Origin: FEN-299 sp963717945
Lineage (GTDB): Bacteria > Acidobacteriota > Vicinamibacteria > Vicinamibacterales > Fen-181
Assembly (NCBI GenBank): GCA_963717945.1
Contig: CAVQXT010000006.1
Location: forward strand, 1-64,000
Reading direction: 5' to 3'
DNA: 64,000 nucleotides
Shown: piece after piece, positions 17,837 through 25,901 of the stretch
Layout of the letters: every line of letters starts with the position of its first letter
Position numbering within the stretch: position 1 is the stretch's first letter
The notes under the pieces: generated by a model
Databases searched by the model: none
Seen by the model: the letters and a program-made list of their open reading frames with translations, nothing else
Told to the model about the DNA's origin: nothing
Made by a program: the position numbers and the translations under genes

Positions 17837-17854
17837 CGTGCCCGGACGGACACG
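17837..17854 (-). promoter_or_regulatory. Hairpin between FMN aptamer and ribD, possible expression platform
   Basis: On the minus strand CGTGTCC-GTCC-GGGCACG forms a seven-pair stem (one G-U pair) with a four-base loop, between the aptamer and the ribD start. No T-tract follows, so it may act by masking or exposing sequence rather than as a simple terminator. The switching role is inferred from position only. Confidence 0.4.
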
Positions 17855-17872
17855 TCCCCCTCCCGCCCTCAA

Positions 17873-17980
17873 CTTCTCCCATCCAGACTGTCACTGTCGG
17901 CCCCGGAATCTCACCGGATCTGCCCTTGCGGGCTCGCGGGCTCTACCGCCGGTGGGGACTTGCACCCCGCCCCGAAGTTG
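17873..17980 (-). promoter_or_regulatory. FMN riboswitch (RFN element)
   Basis: The minus strand contains the RFN consensus in order: CTTCGGGGCGGGGTGCAAG, TCCCCACCGGCGGTAGAGCC, CGCGAGCCCGCAAGGGCAG, ATCCGGTGAGATTCCGGGG, CCGACAGTGACAGTCTGGAT and GGGAGAAG, matching the conserved six-helix aptamer closely. FMN binding turns down expression of the following riboflavin genes. It begins about ten bases after the predicted transcription start and ends about 85 bases before the ribD start. Confidence 0.95.
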
Positions 17981-17990
17981 TGGCTGATTC

Positions 17991-18020
17991 ACGATATCGA
18001 CGCCGGGCGAGGCGTGTCAA
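17991..18020 (-). promoter_or_regulatory. Promoter of the riboflavin operon
   Basis: On the minus strand a perfect -35 TTGACA (18015-18020) is followed after 18 bases by a -10 TATCGT (17991-17996). Transcription would start about 17984, immediately before the FMN aptamer, so position and function agree. Confidence 0.7.
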
Positions 18021-18036
18021 GGCAGCTGAGCGGCTC

Positions 18037-18085
18037 GCGCCTCACGGCTTACGCCTTACGCCTCGCGCCTTACGCCTTACGCCTA
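18037..18085. repeat. Heptamer repeat array 1
   Basis: Seven consecutive 7-base units of the form RCGCCTY (GCGCCTC, ACGGCTT, ACGCCTT, ACGCCTC, GCGCCTT, ACGCCTT, ACGCCTA) ending in ACTGCG. The first two units precede the long direct repeat and the last part is inside it. Confidence 0.8.
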
Positions 18086-18291
18086 ACTGCGTCATGAGCC
18101 GGGGCTCACCCTGGCCCATGAAGAGGGCAGTTCCTGGGCACGGCGCGTCGCGTGGCGGCCGCGCCAGATTGAACGCCGCGTCTCGGGTCTGCCGCTTCGC
18201 AAAGCGGCCCCTCCCTGGCCGCAGGGTCGGGGCAGGTTTACGCTTTGCTTCGGGCAGACCCTGCGGCGCGGCATAGGCCCGACCGGGCCGC
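18058..18291. repeat. Long exact direct repeat, copy 1 (234 bp)
   Basis: A 234-base segment identical at every position I compared with 18664-18897. It includes part of the heptamer array and an imperfect inverted repeat (arms 18185-18206 and 18241-18261; both share GGGTCTGCC and CAAAGCG). A 60-codon open frame on the minus strand (18092-18274) is duplicated with it but has no ribosome binding site or recognisable family. I see no gene in it. Confidence 0.85.
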
Positions 18292-18621
18292 CTGGCCGCG
18301 GCGCTGTTTTCTAAACACGCCCCACGCGGGTTGGCGACTCGACGGTGGCCGGCCGGAGATCCCCCGACGGGCGGGTGGCGCCAGGCGTTCTCCGCGACCG
18401 ACGCCACGCGTGGCGTCGGTGTCCGACTTGGCCGTCGCTCGTCGCTCGGCCAAGCCGGGCGCGGAGCCTCCCCCCAGCGGGCCGAGCGCGACGCCCGTGA
18501 CAAGCGCTGTGTGCGCGAGGACGCTGGGGGATCCTGGCGACAGGACCCGCCAGGCGCCAACCCGTCCCCCCGCGACCCCGTCATCGAGCGGATTGCCGAG
18601 CCCCGGCGCCATCTTCTGAGC
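18292..18621. other. Hairpin-rich spacer between the direct repeats
   Basis: Non-coding by eye. It contains a perfect 24-base palindrome at 18397-18420 (ACCGACGCCACG and its complement), an 8-base stem CTTGGCCG/CGGCCAAG (18427-18454), a long-range pair CCCCCAGC/GCTGGGGG and a CCTGGCG/CGCCAGG stem. This density of stems suggests a structured RNA or DNA element, but no known family was recognised. Confidence 0.5.
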
Positions 18622-18691
18622 ACGCCTCGCGCCTTACGCCTTACGCCTCGCGCCTTACGCCTCACGCCTCGCGCCTTACGCCTTACGCCTA
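18622..18691. repeat. Heptamer repeat array 2
   Basis: Ten consecutive 7-base RCGCCTY units (for example ACGCCTC, GCGCCTT, ACGCCTT) ending in ACGCCTA then ACTGCG, as in array 1. The last four units fall in the second long direct repeat. Different unit numbers in the two arrays suggest slippage. Confidence 0.85.
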
Positions 18692-18897
18692 ACTGCGTCA
18701 TGAGCCGGGGCTCACCCTGGCCCATGAAGAGGGCAGTTCCTGGGCACGGCGCGTCGCGTGGCGGCCGCGCCAGATTGAACGCCGCGTCTCGGGTCTGCCG
18801 CTTCGCAAAGCGGCCCCTCCCTGGCCGCAGGGTCGGGGCAGGTTTACGCTTTGCTTCGGGCAGACCCTGCGGCGCGGCATAGGCCCGACCGGGCCGC
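18664..18897. repeat. Long exact direct repeat, copy 2 (234 bp)
   Basis: Second copy, offset 606 bases from the first and identical to it. It ends 27 bases before the candidate -10 element of the cysteine synthase gene, so the duplication lies in the divergent regulatory region between ribD and that gene. Confidence 0.85.
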
Positions 18898-18923
18898 GGT
18901 TTCGCTCGAGGCGCTGGCGCCGG

Positions 18924-18929
18924 TATACT
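18924..18929 (+). promoter_or_regulatory. Candidate -10 element of the cysteine synthase gene
   Basis: TATACT lies 70 bases before the ATG at 19000, just outside the second direct repeat. The hexamer 18 bases upstream, TTTCGC, is a weak -35. The ATG itself has AGGAGAGGA upstream. Confidence 0.4.
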
Positions 18930-18999
18930 TCCTCCGCCTCGGGCAGCGACGCCTCCCTCCGCGGGTCGGCCCCAGGCGGATGCGCAAGGAGAGGAACTC

Positions 19000-19923
19000 A
19001 TGGACGTGCTCGCGGCCATCGGCAACACCTCGATGGTCCGGCTTCGACGCGTCGTGCCGCCGCACTGCGCGGGCGTGTTCGCGAAACTCGAGTGGGAGAA
19101 CCCGACCGGGAGCATGAAAGACCGCATGGCCGAGACCGTGATCTCGCGGGCCGAGGCCGACGGCCGACTGAAACCCGGTGGCACGGTGCTCGAATACACC
19201 GGCGGCAGCACGGGAACCTCGCTCGCGCTTGTCTGCGCTGCCAAGGGCTACCGCATCCAGATCGTCACCTCCGACGCGTTCAGCCAGGAGAAGCGCGACC
19301 ACATGGCGGCGCTCGGCGCGGAGCTCACGCTGGTCCCGAGCGAGGGAGGCCGCACGACGAAGAAGCTGATCCTCGAGATGATCGAGACCGCCCGCGCGCT
19401 GAACCGCGAGCCGGGCACCTACTGGACCGACCAACTCAACAACCACGACGCGATCGCGGGCTACCACGCGCTCGGCGAGGAGATCTGGAGCCAGACCGGC
19501 GGGGCCATCGACGCGTTCGTCCACTGCGTCGGGCACCGCCGCCTCGTGCGGGGCGTGGCCACCGTGCTCAAACGCCACAAGCCCAGCGTGCGGATCGTGG
19601 CGGTCGAACCGGCGGAGTCGTCGGTCCTGCTCGGCGGCCAGGCCGGTCCCCACAAGATCGAAGGCGTGGGAATCGGCTTCATGCCTCCGCTGTGGGAACC
19701 CGCGCTGATCGACGAGATCCTGCCGGTCGCGACCGACGCGGCGAAGGAGATGACGCGGCGACTCGCGCGGGAAGAGGCGCTGTTCGCCGGCACGTCTTCC
19801 GGGGCCAATGTCGTCGCGGCGCTCCAGGTCGCGGAGCGGCTGGGGCCCGACGCCCGGGTCGTCACGCTCCTGGCGGACACCGGCCTCAAGTACCTGAGCA
19901 CGGACGTGTATCGTCGGGCGTGA
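19000..19923 (+). CDS. PLP-dependent cysteine synthase family protein
   Basis: A 307-residue fold-type II PLP enzyme. It starts MDVLAAIGNTSMVRLRRV, has the PLP lysine in NPTGSMKDRMA, the substrate loop YTGGSTGTSLA and the phosphate-side SSGANVVAAL. It probably makes cysteine from O-acetylserine or a related substrate. It belongs to the subgroup that keeps GSMKDR rather than GSVKDR. Odd point: the glycine-loop block that normally reads roughly VGTAASxRG appears as VGHRRLVRG (19528-19554). Adding a base at one end and removing one at the other would restore the expected residues, suggesting a compensated double frameshift or sequence error. It is convergent with the phosphatase gene. Confidence 0.88.
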   Translation: MDVLAAIGNTSMVRLRRVVPPHCAGVFAKLEWENPTGSMKDRMAETVISRAEADGRLKPGGTVLEYTGGSTGTSLALVCAAKGYRIQIVTSDAFSQEKRDHMAALGAELTLVPSEGGRTTKKLILEMIETARALNREPGTYWTDQLNNHDAIAGYHALGEEIWSQTGGAIDAFVHCVGHRRLVRGVATVLKRHKPSVRIVAVEPAESSVLLGGQAGPHKIEGVGIGFMPPLWEPALIDEILPVATDAAKEMTRRLAREEALFAGTSSGANVVAALQVAERLGPDARVVTLLADTGLKYLSTDVYRRA

Positions 19924-19935
19924 CGATCGCGGCGG

Positions 19936-22509
19936 TCAGCGCTCTCGCGCCCGCGCGACCACCAGCGTCAGGTCGTCGTACTGCGTGCCCGCGCTGAACT
20001 CCTGCACGCTCGCGAGGATGGTCTCGACCGTGTCGGCCGCGGACCGGCCGCGGCAGGCGGCGAGCTCCTCGATGAAGCGCGCCTCGCCGAACTCGTCCTC
20101 CCCGTGCATCGCCTCGGTCACCCCGTCGCTGAACAGCGCGAGCACGTCCCCGGGTTCCATCGCGATCTCGCCGGCCGTGCCCTCCCAGGCTTCGAACAGG
20201 CCGACGGCGGGCGCCGTCGGCGCGAGTCGCACCGGGGCGGCCCCCGCGCGGCCGGGCAGCAGCACCGGCGGGTTCAGCCCCCCGTTCACGTACAGGAGCC
20301 GACGCGTCGCGTCGTCGTAGACGCCGAGGAAGATGGTGGCGTAGTGCTCGGTGGCCGTGGAGCCGAACAGCAGGCGGTTCACCTCGGAGAGCACCCGGAC
20401 CGGGTCGAGCGGGGCGATGCCGCTCTGGCTTCGCAGGTGCGCCTGGAGGTTGGCCATGAGCAGTGCCGCGTGGATCCCCTTGCCCGACACGTCCGCCAGC
20501 ACGAGGCCGACGCGACCGGGGCCGAGGTCGATGAAATCGTACCCGTCGCCGCCGACATCGCGCGCCTGCACGCACCGCGCGGCGCAGTCGAGCGTCGCGA
20601 GCGGCGGCGGCCGCTCCGGCAGCAGCCGCGCCTGCACCTGCCTGGCGATGTCCATCTCGTGGGCGGCGCGGCGCTCCGACTCCATGCGCCGGGCGATATC
20701 CTCGGCGAGGCGGATGTTCTCGAGCGCGGTCGCCGTCTGGGCCGCCACCGACGCGAGGAGCCGGAGGTCCTCGCCGGCGTACGGCTCCTCCGAGCGCCGC
20801 GGCCCGAGGGCGATGAGCCCCACGAGCCGGCCGTCCCGCCCGGACATCGGCACCAGGCATTCCGAGCCGGGCATCACGAGGGTGGCCACGGCGTCCCGCA
20901 CCGGCTCGCCGTCGGTCGAGGTGAGATCGAATGGCACGGCGTATCCGGCCAACAACGCCAGCACCGGAGAGTCGCGGTCCAGGCTCCCCAGCGCCGGAGC
21001 CAGATCGGTGCTGTCGGTGCGCAGCGTCCCCGTCCCGTCGTCGAGGTGGACCACGAGACGCGCCGGCTGCAAGGCGTCCCGCAGGTGCCGCTCCAGCAGG
21101 GCCGCGACGTCGCCGCGGTCGTCCACCGCGCGCAGCCGCTCGGCCAGGTCTTCGAGGATCACCCTGGCGTCATACGCCGTCCGGAAGAACGCGCGGTCGA
21201 TCCGTTCGCTGACACGGCGGTGGACGTTCAGCCCGCCCCACAGGAGCGCCGTGCCGAACACCGCGCCGAGCAGGACGGCGGACGTCCGCTCGACCGACGG
21301 CATGACGCGCGTGAACCACGAGGCGAAGAGCAGCGCGAGGCCGATGCTGAGGATCGAGACGAGGAGCATGAACCCGCGCTGCACCAGCAGGTACCGCGCG
21401 CTCCGCCTGAGCAGCACCGGGATTTCGAGCACGCGGTGCCTGACGACGGCGTAGGCGAACGAGATCGGCAGGACGAGCGCGACCGCCGGCACGAGCATCG
21501 CGATCGCCGCCGGCAGCCGGACACTCGTGAAGTTGGTGAGCGACAGGTTCACGAGGCCCGGCACCACCCCCACGACGGTCCCCCAGAAGATGACCCGGAT
21601 CTTGCGTCGCGCCTCGACGTCCCTCGTGCTGGCGACGTTCGCGGTCAGCGCCGCGAGACCGAGCGCGAAGCAGACGATGACGAACACGATCGGGACCTGC
21701 GACGAGACGGCCTCGCCGACGAGGCGAGCGAATGACGGCAGCAGCCGCAGGCCGCCGGACTCGACGCCGGGCAGGGCCAGCGCGAGGCCGGCCGCGATGG
21801 CCGCCCACTTCAGCCAGGGCCACCGCCGGTCGAGCGGGGACCGTTCGGGGAAGACGGCGAAGAAGAAGTAGAAGATCGGCCCGACCAGGCCTATCGAGAT
21901 CGAGGAGTCGGCGAGCGCGAAGGCGCGCAGCCGCGGGCCGAACATCTGGTAGCCGTTGGGAACGCCCGGCGTCTGCACCATGCAGGCAAACAGCAGCGCC
22001 AGCAGCCAGACGTTGCGATCCTCGACCCGCAGGAACAGCACGGCCAGGCCGACGATGACGAACGGCACCGGGAACAGGTCGTGGACCTGCCGCGCGAGGT
22101 AGTTGGCCGGAACGGCGGGCGGCTTGTAGCGGAACGTGGCCCGTATCTCGAGTGGCGCGGCGGCGCCGGCGCGCCGGACGGTCAGAGAGACAGCGTCACC
22201 CGGGCGGTAACGGCTCCAGGCCATGACGATCGCGGACGCGTCGGCGAGCGGTTCGCCGTCGACGGCCGTGATCAGGTCGCCGGCCCGCAAGCCCGCCCGC
22301 ATCGCCGGGCTGTCGGGCGAGACGGCATCCACCCGCTCGGCCCGCGCGACCGTGTCGTAGGTATTGCTGAAGCCCAGCTCGACGGTCGCTTCCAGGCCCT
22401 GCGGGCGGATGGCGATCATCCACAGCACGCTCGCCAGCGTGGTGACCGCGCTGAGCGCGACCGCCAGGACGAGCAGAAGCCAGCGGGGAGGTCGGTCTCG
22501 GACGAACAC
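19936..22509 (-). CDS. Membrane PP2C/SpoIIE-type phosphatase with PDZ and GAF domains
   Basis: An 857-residue protein. A short N-terminal helix, then a PDZ domain (about 55-150; VSPDSPAMRAGLRAGDLITAVDG), six or seven membrane helices (about 150-415), a GAF-like domain (about 450-610; VAAQTATALENIRLAEDIARRME) and a SpoIIE-type PP2C phosphatase (about 625-855). The latter has the metal motif DVGGDGYDF, ADVSGKGIHAALLMA, FSDGVTEA and the closing QYDDLTLVV. Such proteins dephosphorylate serine/threonine-phosphorylated regulators, often anti-sigma-factor antagonists. It starts at GTG 22509 with no clear ribosome binding site. No antagonist gene is adjacent, but two kinases lie in the window. Confidence 0.9.
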   Translation of the reverse strand: MFVRDRPPRWLLLVLAVALSAVTTLASVLWMIAIRPQGLEATVELGFSNTYDTVARAERVDAVSPDSPAMRAGLRAGDLITAVDGEPLADASAIVMAWSRYRPGDAVSLTVRRAGAAAPLEIRATFRYKPPAVPANYLARQVHDLFPVPFVIVGLAVLFLRVEDRNVWLLALLFACMVQTPGVPNGYQMFGPRLRAFALADSSISIGLVGPIFYFFFAVFPERSPLDRRWPWLKWAAIAAGLALALPGVESGGLRLLPSFARLVGEAVSSQVPIVFVIVCFALGLAALTANVASTRDVEARRKIRVIFWGTVVGVVPGLVNLSLTNFTSVRLPAAIAMLVPAVALVLPISFAYAVVRHRVLEIPVLLRRSARYLLVQRGFMLLVSILSIGLALLFASWFTRVMPSVERTSAVLLGAVFGTALLWGGLNVHRRVSERIDRAFFRTAYDARVILEDLAERLRAVDDRGDVAALLERHLRDALQPARLVVHLDDGTGTLRTDSTDLAPALGSLDRDSPVLALLAGYAVPFDLTSTDGEPVRDAVATLVMPGSECLVPMSGRDGRLVGLIALGPRRSEEPYAGEDLRLLASVAAQTATALENIRLAEDIARRMESERRAAHEMDIARQVQARLLPERPPPLATLDCAARCVQARDVGGDGYDFIDLGPGRVGLVLADVSGKGIHAALLMANLQAHLRSQSGIAPLDPVRVLSEVNRLLFGSTATEHYATIFLGVYDDATRRLLYVNGGLNPPVLLPGRAGAAPVRLAPTAPAVGLFEAWEGTAGEIAMEPGDVLALFSDGVTEAMHGEDEFGEARFIEELAACRGRSAADTVETILASVQEFSAGTQYDDLTLVVARARER

Positions 22510-22637
22510 GCGCGAATGCTACCACGCCGCCGTCGCACCCGGGCGCGCCGGCGGTTCAGGGAATCCGCGGCTTGACGGCCGAGGCGGGTAGAAGTCCCGC
22601 GGATGGTGGTCGCCGCCGGCTGGCGGCGTGGCAACGC

Positions 22638-22985
22638 CTACGGGTCGACGATGATCTTCGGCCACGAGTTGCCGGGGGCCCGAACGTTGACGCCCGCCGA
22701 AACCTCGACATCGACCTCGAAGTCGTGGATGCCGCCGGCCCCAGGGCTCAGGGGAACCGCCGCCCATTTCTCGGGTTCGACGTGGACCACGTCTATCCCG
22801 TCCGGCAGGTGGGTGATCGTCGGACGGCTAATCAACCCGCCGTGGAACTTCACGGAGATCGGGTGCGTGGTCAGATTGCGGATCTTGACCTCCCTCGACA
22901 GCGACTTGCTCACCATGACGACCGGAGGCCTGGTATAGAACGCCCGCTCCTCCTCGAACACGTAGATGTCGTACACGCCTGCCAT
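22638..22985 (-). CDS. Small protein of unknown function
   Basis: A 115-residue protein with a strong start: AAGGAGGACC precedes the ATG. No signal peptide or membrane helix. The sequence MAGVYDIYVFEEERAFYTRP, VKIRNLTTHPISVKFHGGL and VVHVEPEKWAAVPLSPGAGG looks like a single beta-sandwich with an exposed loop, resembling cupredoxin-like or immunoglobulin-like small domains, but no family can be named. It lies immediately downstream of the second kinase gene on the same strand with a 19-base gap and may be part of its operon. Confidence 0.7.
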   Translation of the reverse strand: MAGVYDIYVFEEERAFYTRPPVVMVSKSLSREVKIRNLTTHPISVKFHGGLISRPTITHLPDGIDVVHVEPEKWAAVPLSPGAGGIHDFEVDVEVSAGVNVRAPGNSWPKIIVDP

Positions 22986-23004
22986 ACGGTCCTCCTTCCG
23001 CGAG

Positions 23005-25677
23005 TCACCGGCGGCCGCCTGTTGCGGCCGACCGACGCCCGCTGACGATCGACTTATAACGCGGGTCCTTCCGCAGGTCGTCGAACGTGCGATCCTGCTC
23101 GAACTCCTCCGGGCTGACGCCGACCTTCAGCGCCGCATCGAGCTGTCGCAGGGCGGCGCCGCGGTCGCCGAGCGTCTCGAAGACGCCGACGACGCCGGTC
23201 CAGTCGTCTGGGGCGATGGCGCCCCGGAGCGATTCCGCGACGATCGACCGGCTGCGCGCCGCGTCTCCGGCGCCGGCGTAGCATGTGGCGAGCGCCACAA
23301 GCGTCGCGGTGTTGGTCGGGTCGATCTGCCGCTCCTCCTCGAGCAGGACGGCGCCCTGTCGGTAGGCCTCCGTCGCGCCGTCGCGCTGCCCCGCGAAGCG
23401 GCGGGCCGACGCCAGGTTCACCCAGATCCGCGCATCCTTCGGCGCGGCGCGCGTCGCCTGCTCGAACGTCCGCGCCGCCTCGGCATACTCCCGGCGCTCC
23501 TGCATCTGGAGGTAGCCCAGGTTCGACAGCGCCGGGCCGTACACGCCGTTCCGGCTGGCGGCGACCAGCGCCGATCGCGCCTCGTCCCAGCGCTGCTCGG
23601 CGAGGTACACGCCGCCGAGGTTCGACAACACCCTGGCGTTGTCCGGCGCCAGCGAGAGCGCGCGCCGGAACGCGGCTTCCGCCTCGGCCAGCCGCCGTCG
23701 GGCGAACAGGAAAGACCCGAGGTAGCTGTGGTTCGGCCACGCGTCGGGCTGCAGCTCGACGGCCTTCTGGTAGGCGGCCTCGGCCTTCTCCCAGAGGCCC
23801 GCGCGCTGGTACGCCAGCCCGAGCTCCCGGTACGTGTCCGCCCCCCGCGGGTTGCGGAGGATGGCCGCGTCGAAGGCCTTCTGCGCCTCGTCGAGATTCC
23901 CCTGCTGCGCGAAGACCATCCCCAGCGTCATCCACGCGCCGGGACGCGTGTCGTCGATGCCGAGCGCGTAACGGGCCGACTGCCCGGCGAGCGCCAGGTC
24001 TCCGGGGCTTTTGGTCAGCCGATAGAGTTTCAGGCGCGCCTCGCCGAGCGCCGCGTGGGCGGCCGCGAAGCGTGGGTCCAGGTTGGCCGCGTCGTTGAAC
24101 AGGCCGATGGCCGCCTCGAGGCTCCGCGCCTGGTCGTACTTCTCCAGCTTGCTCTGCCCTTCCTGATAAGTCGTGCGGCCCAGCCCCTGGGCGTAGCGCA
24201 CGCCCGCCTCGGGGACCGCCGACGCGCCTCCGCTCCACGCGCTCCTCTCGCCGGCGGCCAGTTGCAGGTTGAGGAGCGCCACCACGTGGTTCGCGGCGTC
24301 CTCGGCCCAGAAGCTCGCGCGCGGGACGGTCATCGTCCTCGCATCCAGCTGCCGGACGCGCCCGGTGTCGGCGAGCCCGACGACGACAAGGAGGTTGTCA
24401 CCGGAGCGGCTGACGGCGATGGTGACGACGAGCGTCGCGCCGAGCGTGCGGCGAGCCACGCTGGGCGCGATCACGCCGGCCGACCTGACCTCGGACACCG
24501 GCACGATCGAGACGCGCCGGTCGAAGCGGCCGAGGTCCGACAGGCGCGCGGAGATGTACTCGGGCAGACCGCCGCAGCAGTCCGCATCCGGGCCGGACAC
24601 GACCACCGGCAGCACCGCCACGCGCATCTCGGCCGGAAGTGCCGGACGAGAGAGCCGGCGCCAGGCCGATGGCCCGGCCAGCCCGGCGACGACCAGCGCG
24701 ACCAGCGCCACCACCGCCCAGGCGACCAGGCCACGCCGCCGGCCGCCGACGCCATCTCCCTCCTCCCGCCCCGGCGCAGCCCGCGACGACATCGTCTCCC
24801 CGAGATGGTCGCGTACGGTCTCCAGCTCCCGGGCCAGGTCCTCGGTGGCGGCATAGCGGTCGGCGGCGCGCTTGGCCAGGCATCTTTCGATCGGCCATCT
24901 GGCCGGCGGGGGGAAGGACGGGTTGAGGCTGGCGATCGGCTCGGGCTCGCGGTCGATGATCGCGGCCAGCGTGTCGACTGACGACTGACCGTGGAACGCC
25001 CGCCTCCCTGTCGCCATCTCGTAGAGGATCGCCCCGAGCGCGAACTGATCGGAGCGGTGGTCGACGCGTTCGCCCCGCGCCTGCTCCGGTGACATGTAGC
25101 CGACCGTGCCGAACACGACCCCGCCGGCGGTGACGGCTCCGGGGGGGCGCGCGCGGGTTTCGGCCGAGCCCGAGAGATCCGCGAGGCCGGGCTCGACGCG
25201 CGGCGAGGGTCTCGCCAGGCCGAAGTCGACGATCTTCACGAGACCGTCCGAGGTCACCATGACGTTCTCGGGCTTCAGGTCGCGGTGGACGATGCCCGCG
25301 GCGTGGGCCTTCGCAAGCCCGTCGGAGAGTTGCACGGCGATGTCGAGAACCTGGCGTGGCGGCAGCGGGCGGTCCTGGAGCAGGCGCCGCAGCGTCGTCC
25401 CCTCGACGCACTCCATGACGATGTAGGGCCGGCCGGAGGTTTCGCCGAAGTCGTGGATCGTGAGGATGTTGGGGTGGTTGAGCGCCGACGCCGCCCGCGC
25501 CTCGGTCGCGAACCGCGCCAGTCGTTTGGGGTCGTCGGCCGCGGGGCCGGAGATGAACTTGACGGCGACCTCGCGCTCGAGCTCGCAGTCCCAGGCGCGA
25601 AACACCTCGCCCATGCCGCCCGCGCCGAGGCGCTCGCGGAGCTGGTAGCGCCCGAATCGCAATCCGGCCGTGGGCAT
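23005..25677 (-). CDS. Serine/threonine protein kinase with TolB-N-like and TPR domains
   Basis: An 890-residue kinase. Catalytic domain about 10-275: GAGGMG (18-23), lysine 40 in VAVKF, HRDLKPEN (131-138), DFG (151-153) and MSPEQA. One membrane helix at about 316-336. The outer part starts with a FlgO/TolB-N-like domain (about 350-470; EMRVAVLPVV, LGATLVVTIAVSRSGDNLLVVVGL) that in other proteins occurs before TPRs, then about eleven TPR units (about 500-860, for example PDNARVLSNLGGVYLAEQRWDEA). The start has AGAGGG upstream. It is the same plan as the kinase at 1314-3890 but with a different sensor domain. Confidence 0.92.
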   Translation of the reverse strand: MPTAGLRFGRYQLRERLGAGGMGEVFRAWDCELEREVAVKFISGPAADDPKRLARFATEARAASALNHPNILTIHDFGETSGRPYIVMECVEGTTLRRLLQDRPLPPRQVLDIAVQLSDGLAKAHAAGIVHRDLKPENVMVTSDGLVKIVDFGLARPSPRVEPGLADLSGSAETRARPPGAVTAGGVVFGTVGYMSPEQARGERVDHRSDQFALGAILYEMATGRRAFHGQSSVDTLAAIIDREPEPIASLNPSFPPPARWPIERCLAKRAADRYAATEDLARELETVRDHLGETMSSRAAPGREEGDGVGGRRRGLVAWAVVALVALVVAGLAGPSAWRRLSRPALPAEMRVAVLPVVVSGPDADCCGGLPEYISARLSDLGRFDRRVSIVPVSEVRSAGVIAPSVARRTLGATLVVTIAVSRSGDNLLVVVGLADTGRVRQLDARTMTVPRASFWAEDAANHVVALLNLQLAAGERSAWSGGASAVPEAGVRYAQGLGRTTYQEGQSKLEKYDQARSLEAAIGLFNDAANLDPRFAAAHAALGEARLKLYRLTKSPGDLALAGQSARYALGIDDTRPGAWMTLGMVFAQQGNLDEAQKAFDAAILRNPRGADTYRELGLAYQRAGLWEKAEAAYQKAVELQPDAWPNHSYLGSFLFARRRLAEAEAAFRRALSLAPDNARVLSNLGGVYLAEQRWDEARSALVAASRNGVYGPALSNLGYLQMQERREYAEAARTFEQATRAAPKDARIWVNLASARRFAGQRDGATEAYRQGAVLLEEERQIDPTNTATLVALATCYAGAGDAARSRSIVAESLRGAIAPDDWTGVVGVFETLGDRGAALRQLDAALKVGVSPEEFEQDRTFDDLRKDPRYKSIVSGRRSAATGGRR

Positions 25678-25901
25678 GGTGGCGGGCCCTCTGCGCGCGA
25701 CGCCGGGCGGGATACGGCTGATTATCGTCCGCAGGACGAGGCCGTCAAGCGGATTCGGCCGAGGCCGGCCGGGCCCCGGCGGATGGTCGGCGGACCCGGC
25801 GCGCGCCCGCTGACGCGCCCGCCGGCGCGTCAGACTCCCGCGAGTCCGCCAGTTCTCAGATCGGTGGTTCAGGAGTAGACTCGGGGCGATTGGAGGCCAA
25901 C

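Noticed and set aside
18037..18691. Heptamer arrays as a CRISPR
   Set aside because: Units are 7 bases with no spacers of constant length and no cas genes are nearby.
18092..18880. Two 60-residue proteins encoded in the direct repeats
   Set aside because: They are identical because the DNA is duplicated; no ribosome binding site, family or signal was seen.
23054..24238. A repetitive basic protein opposite the TPR region of the second kinase
   Set aside because: Shadow frame on the same strand as the kinase, with periodic composition caused by the TPR codons.
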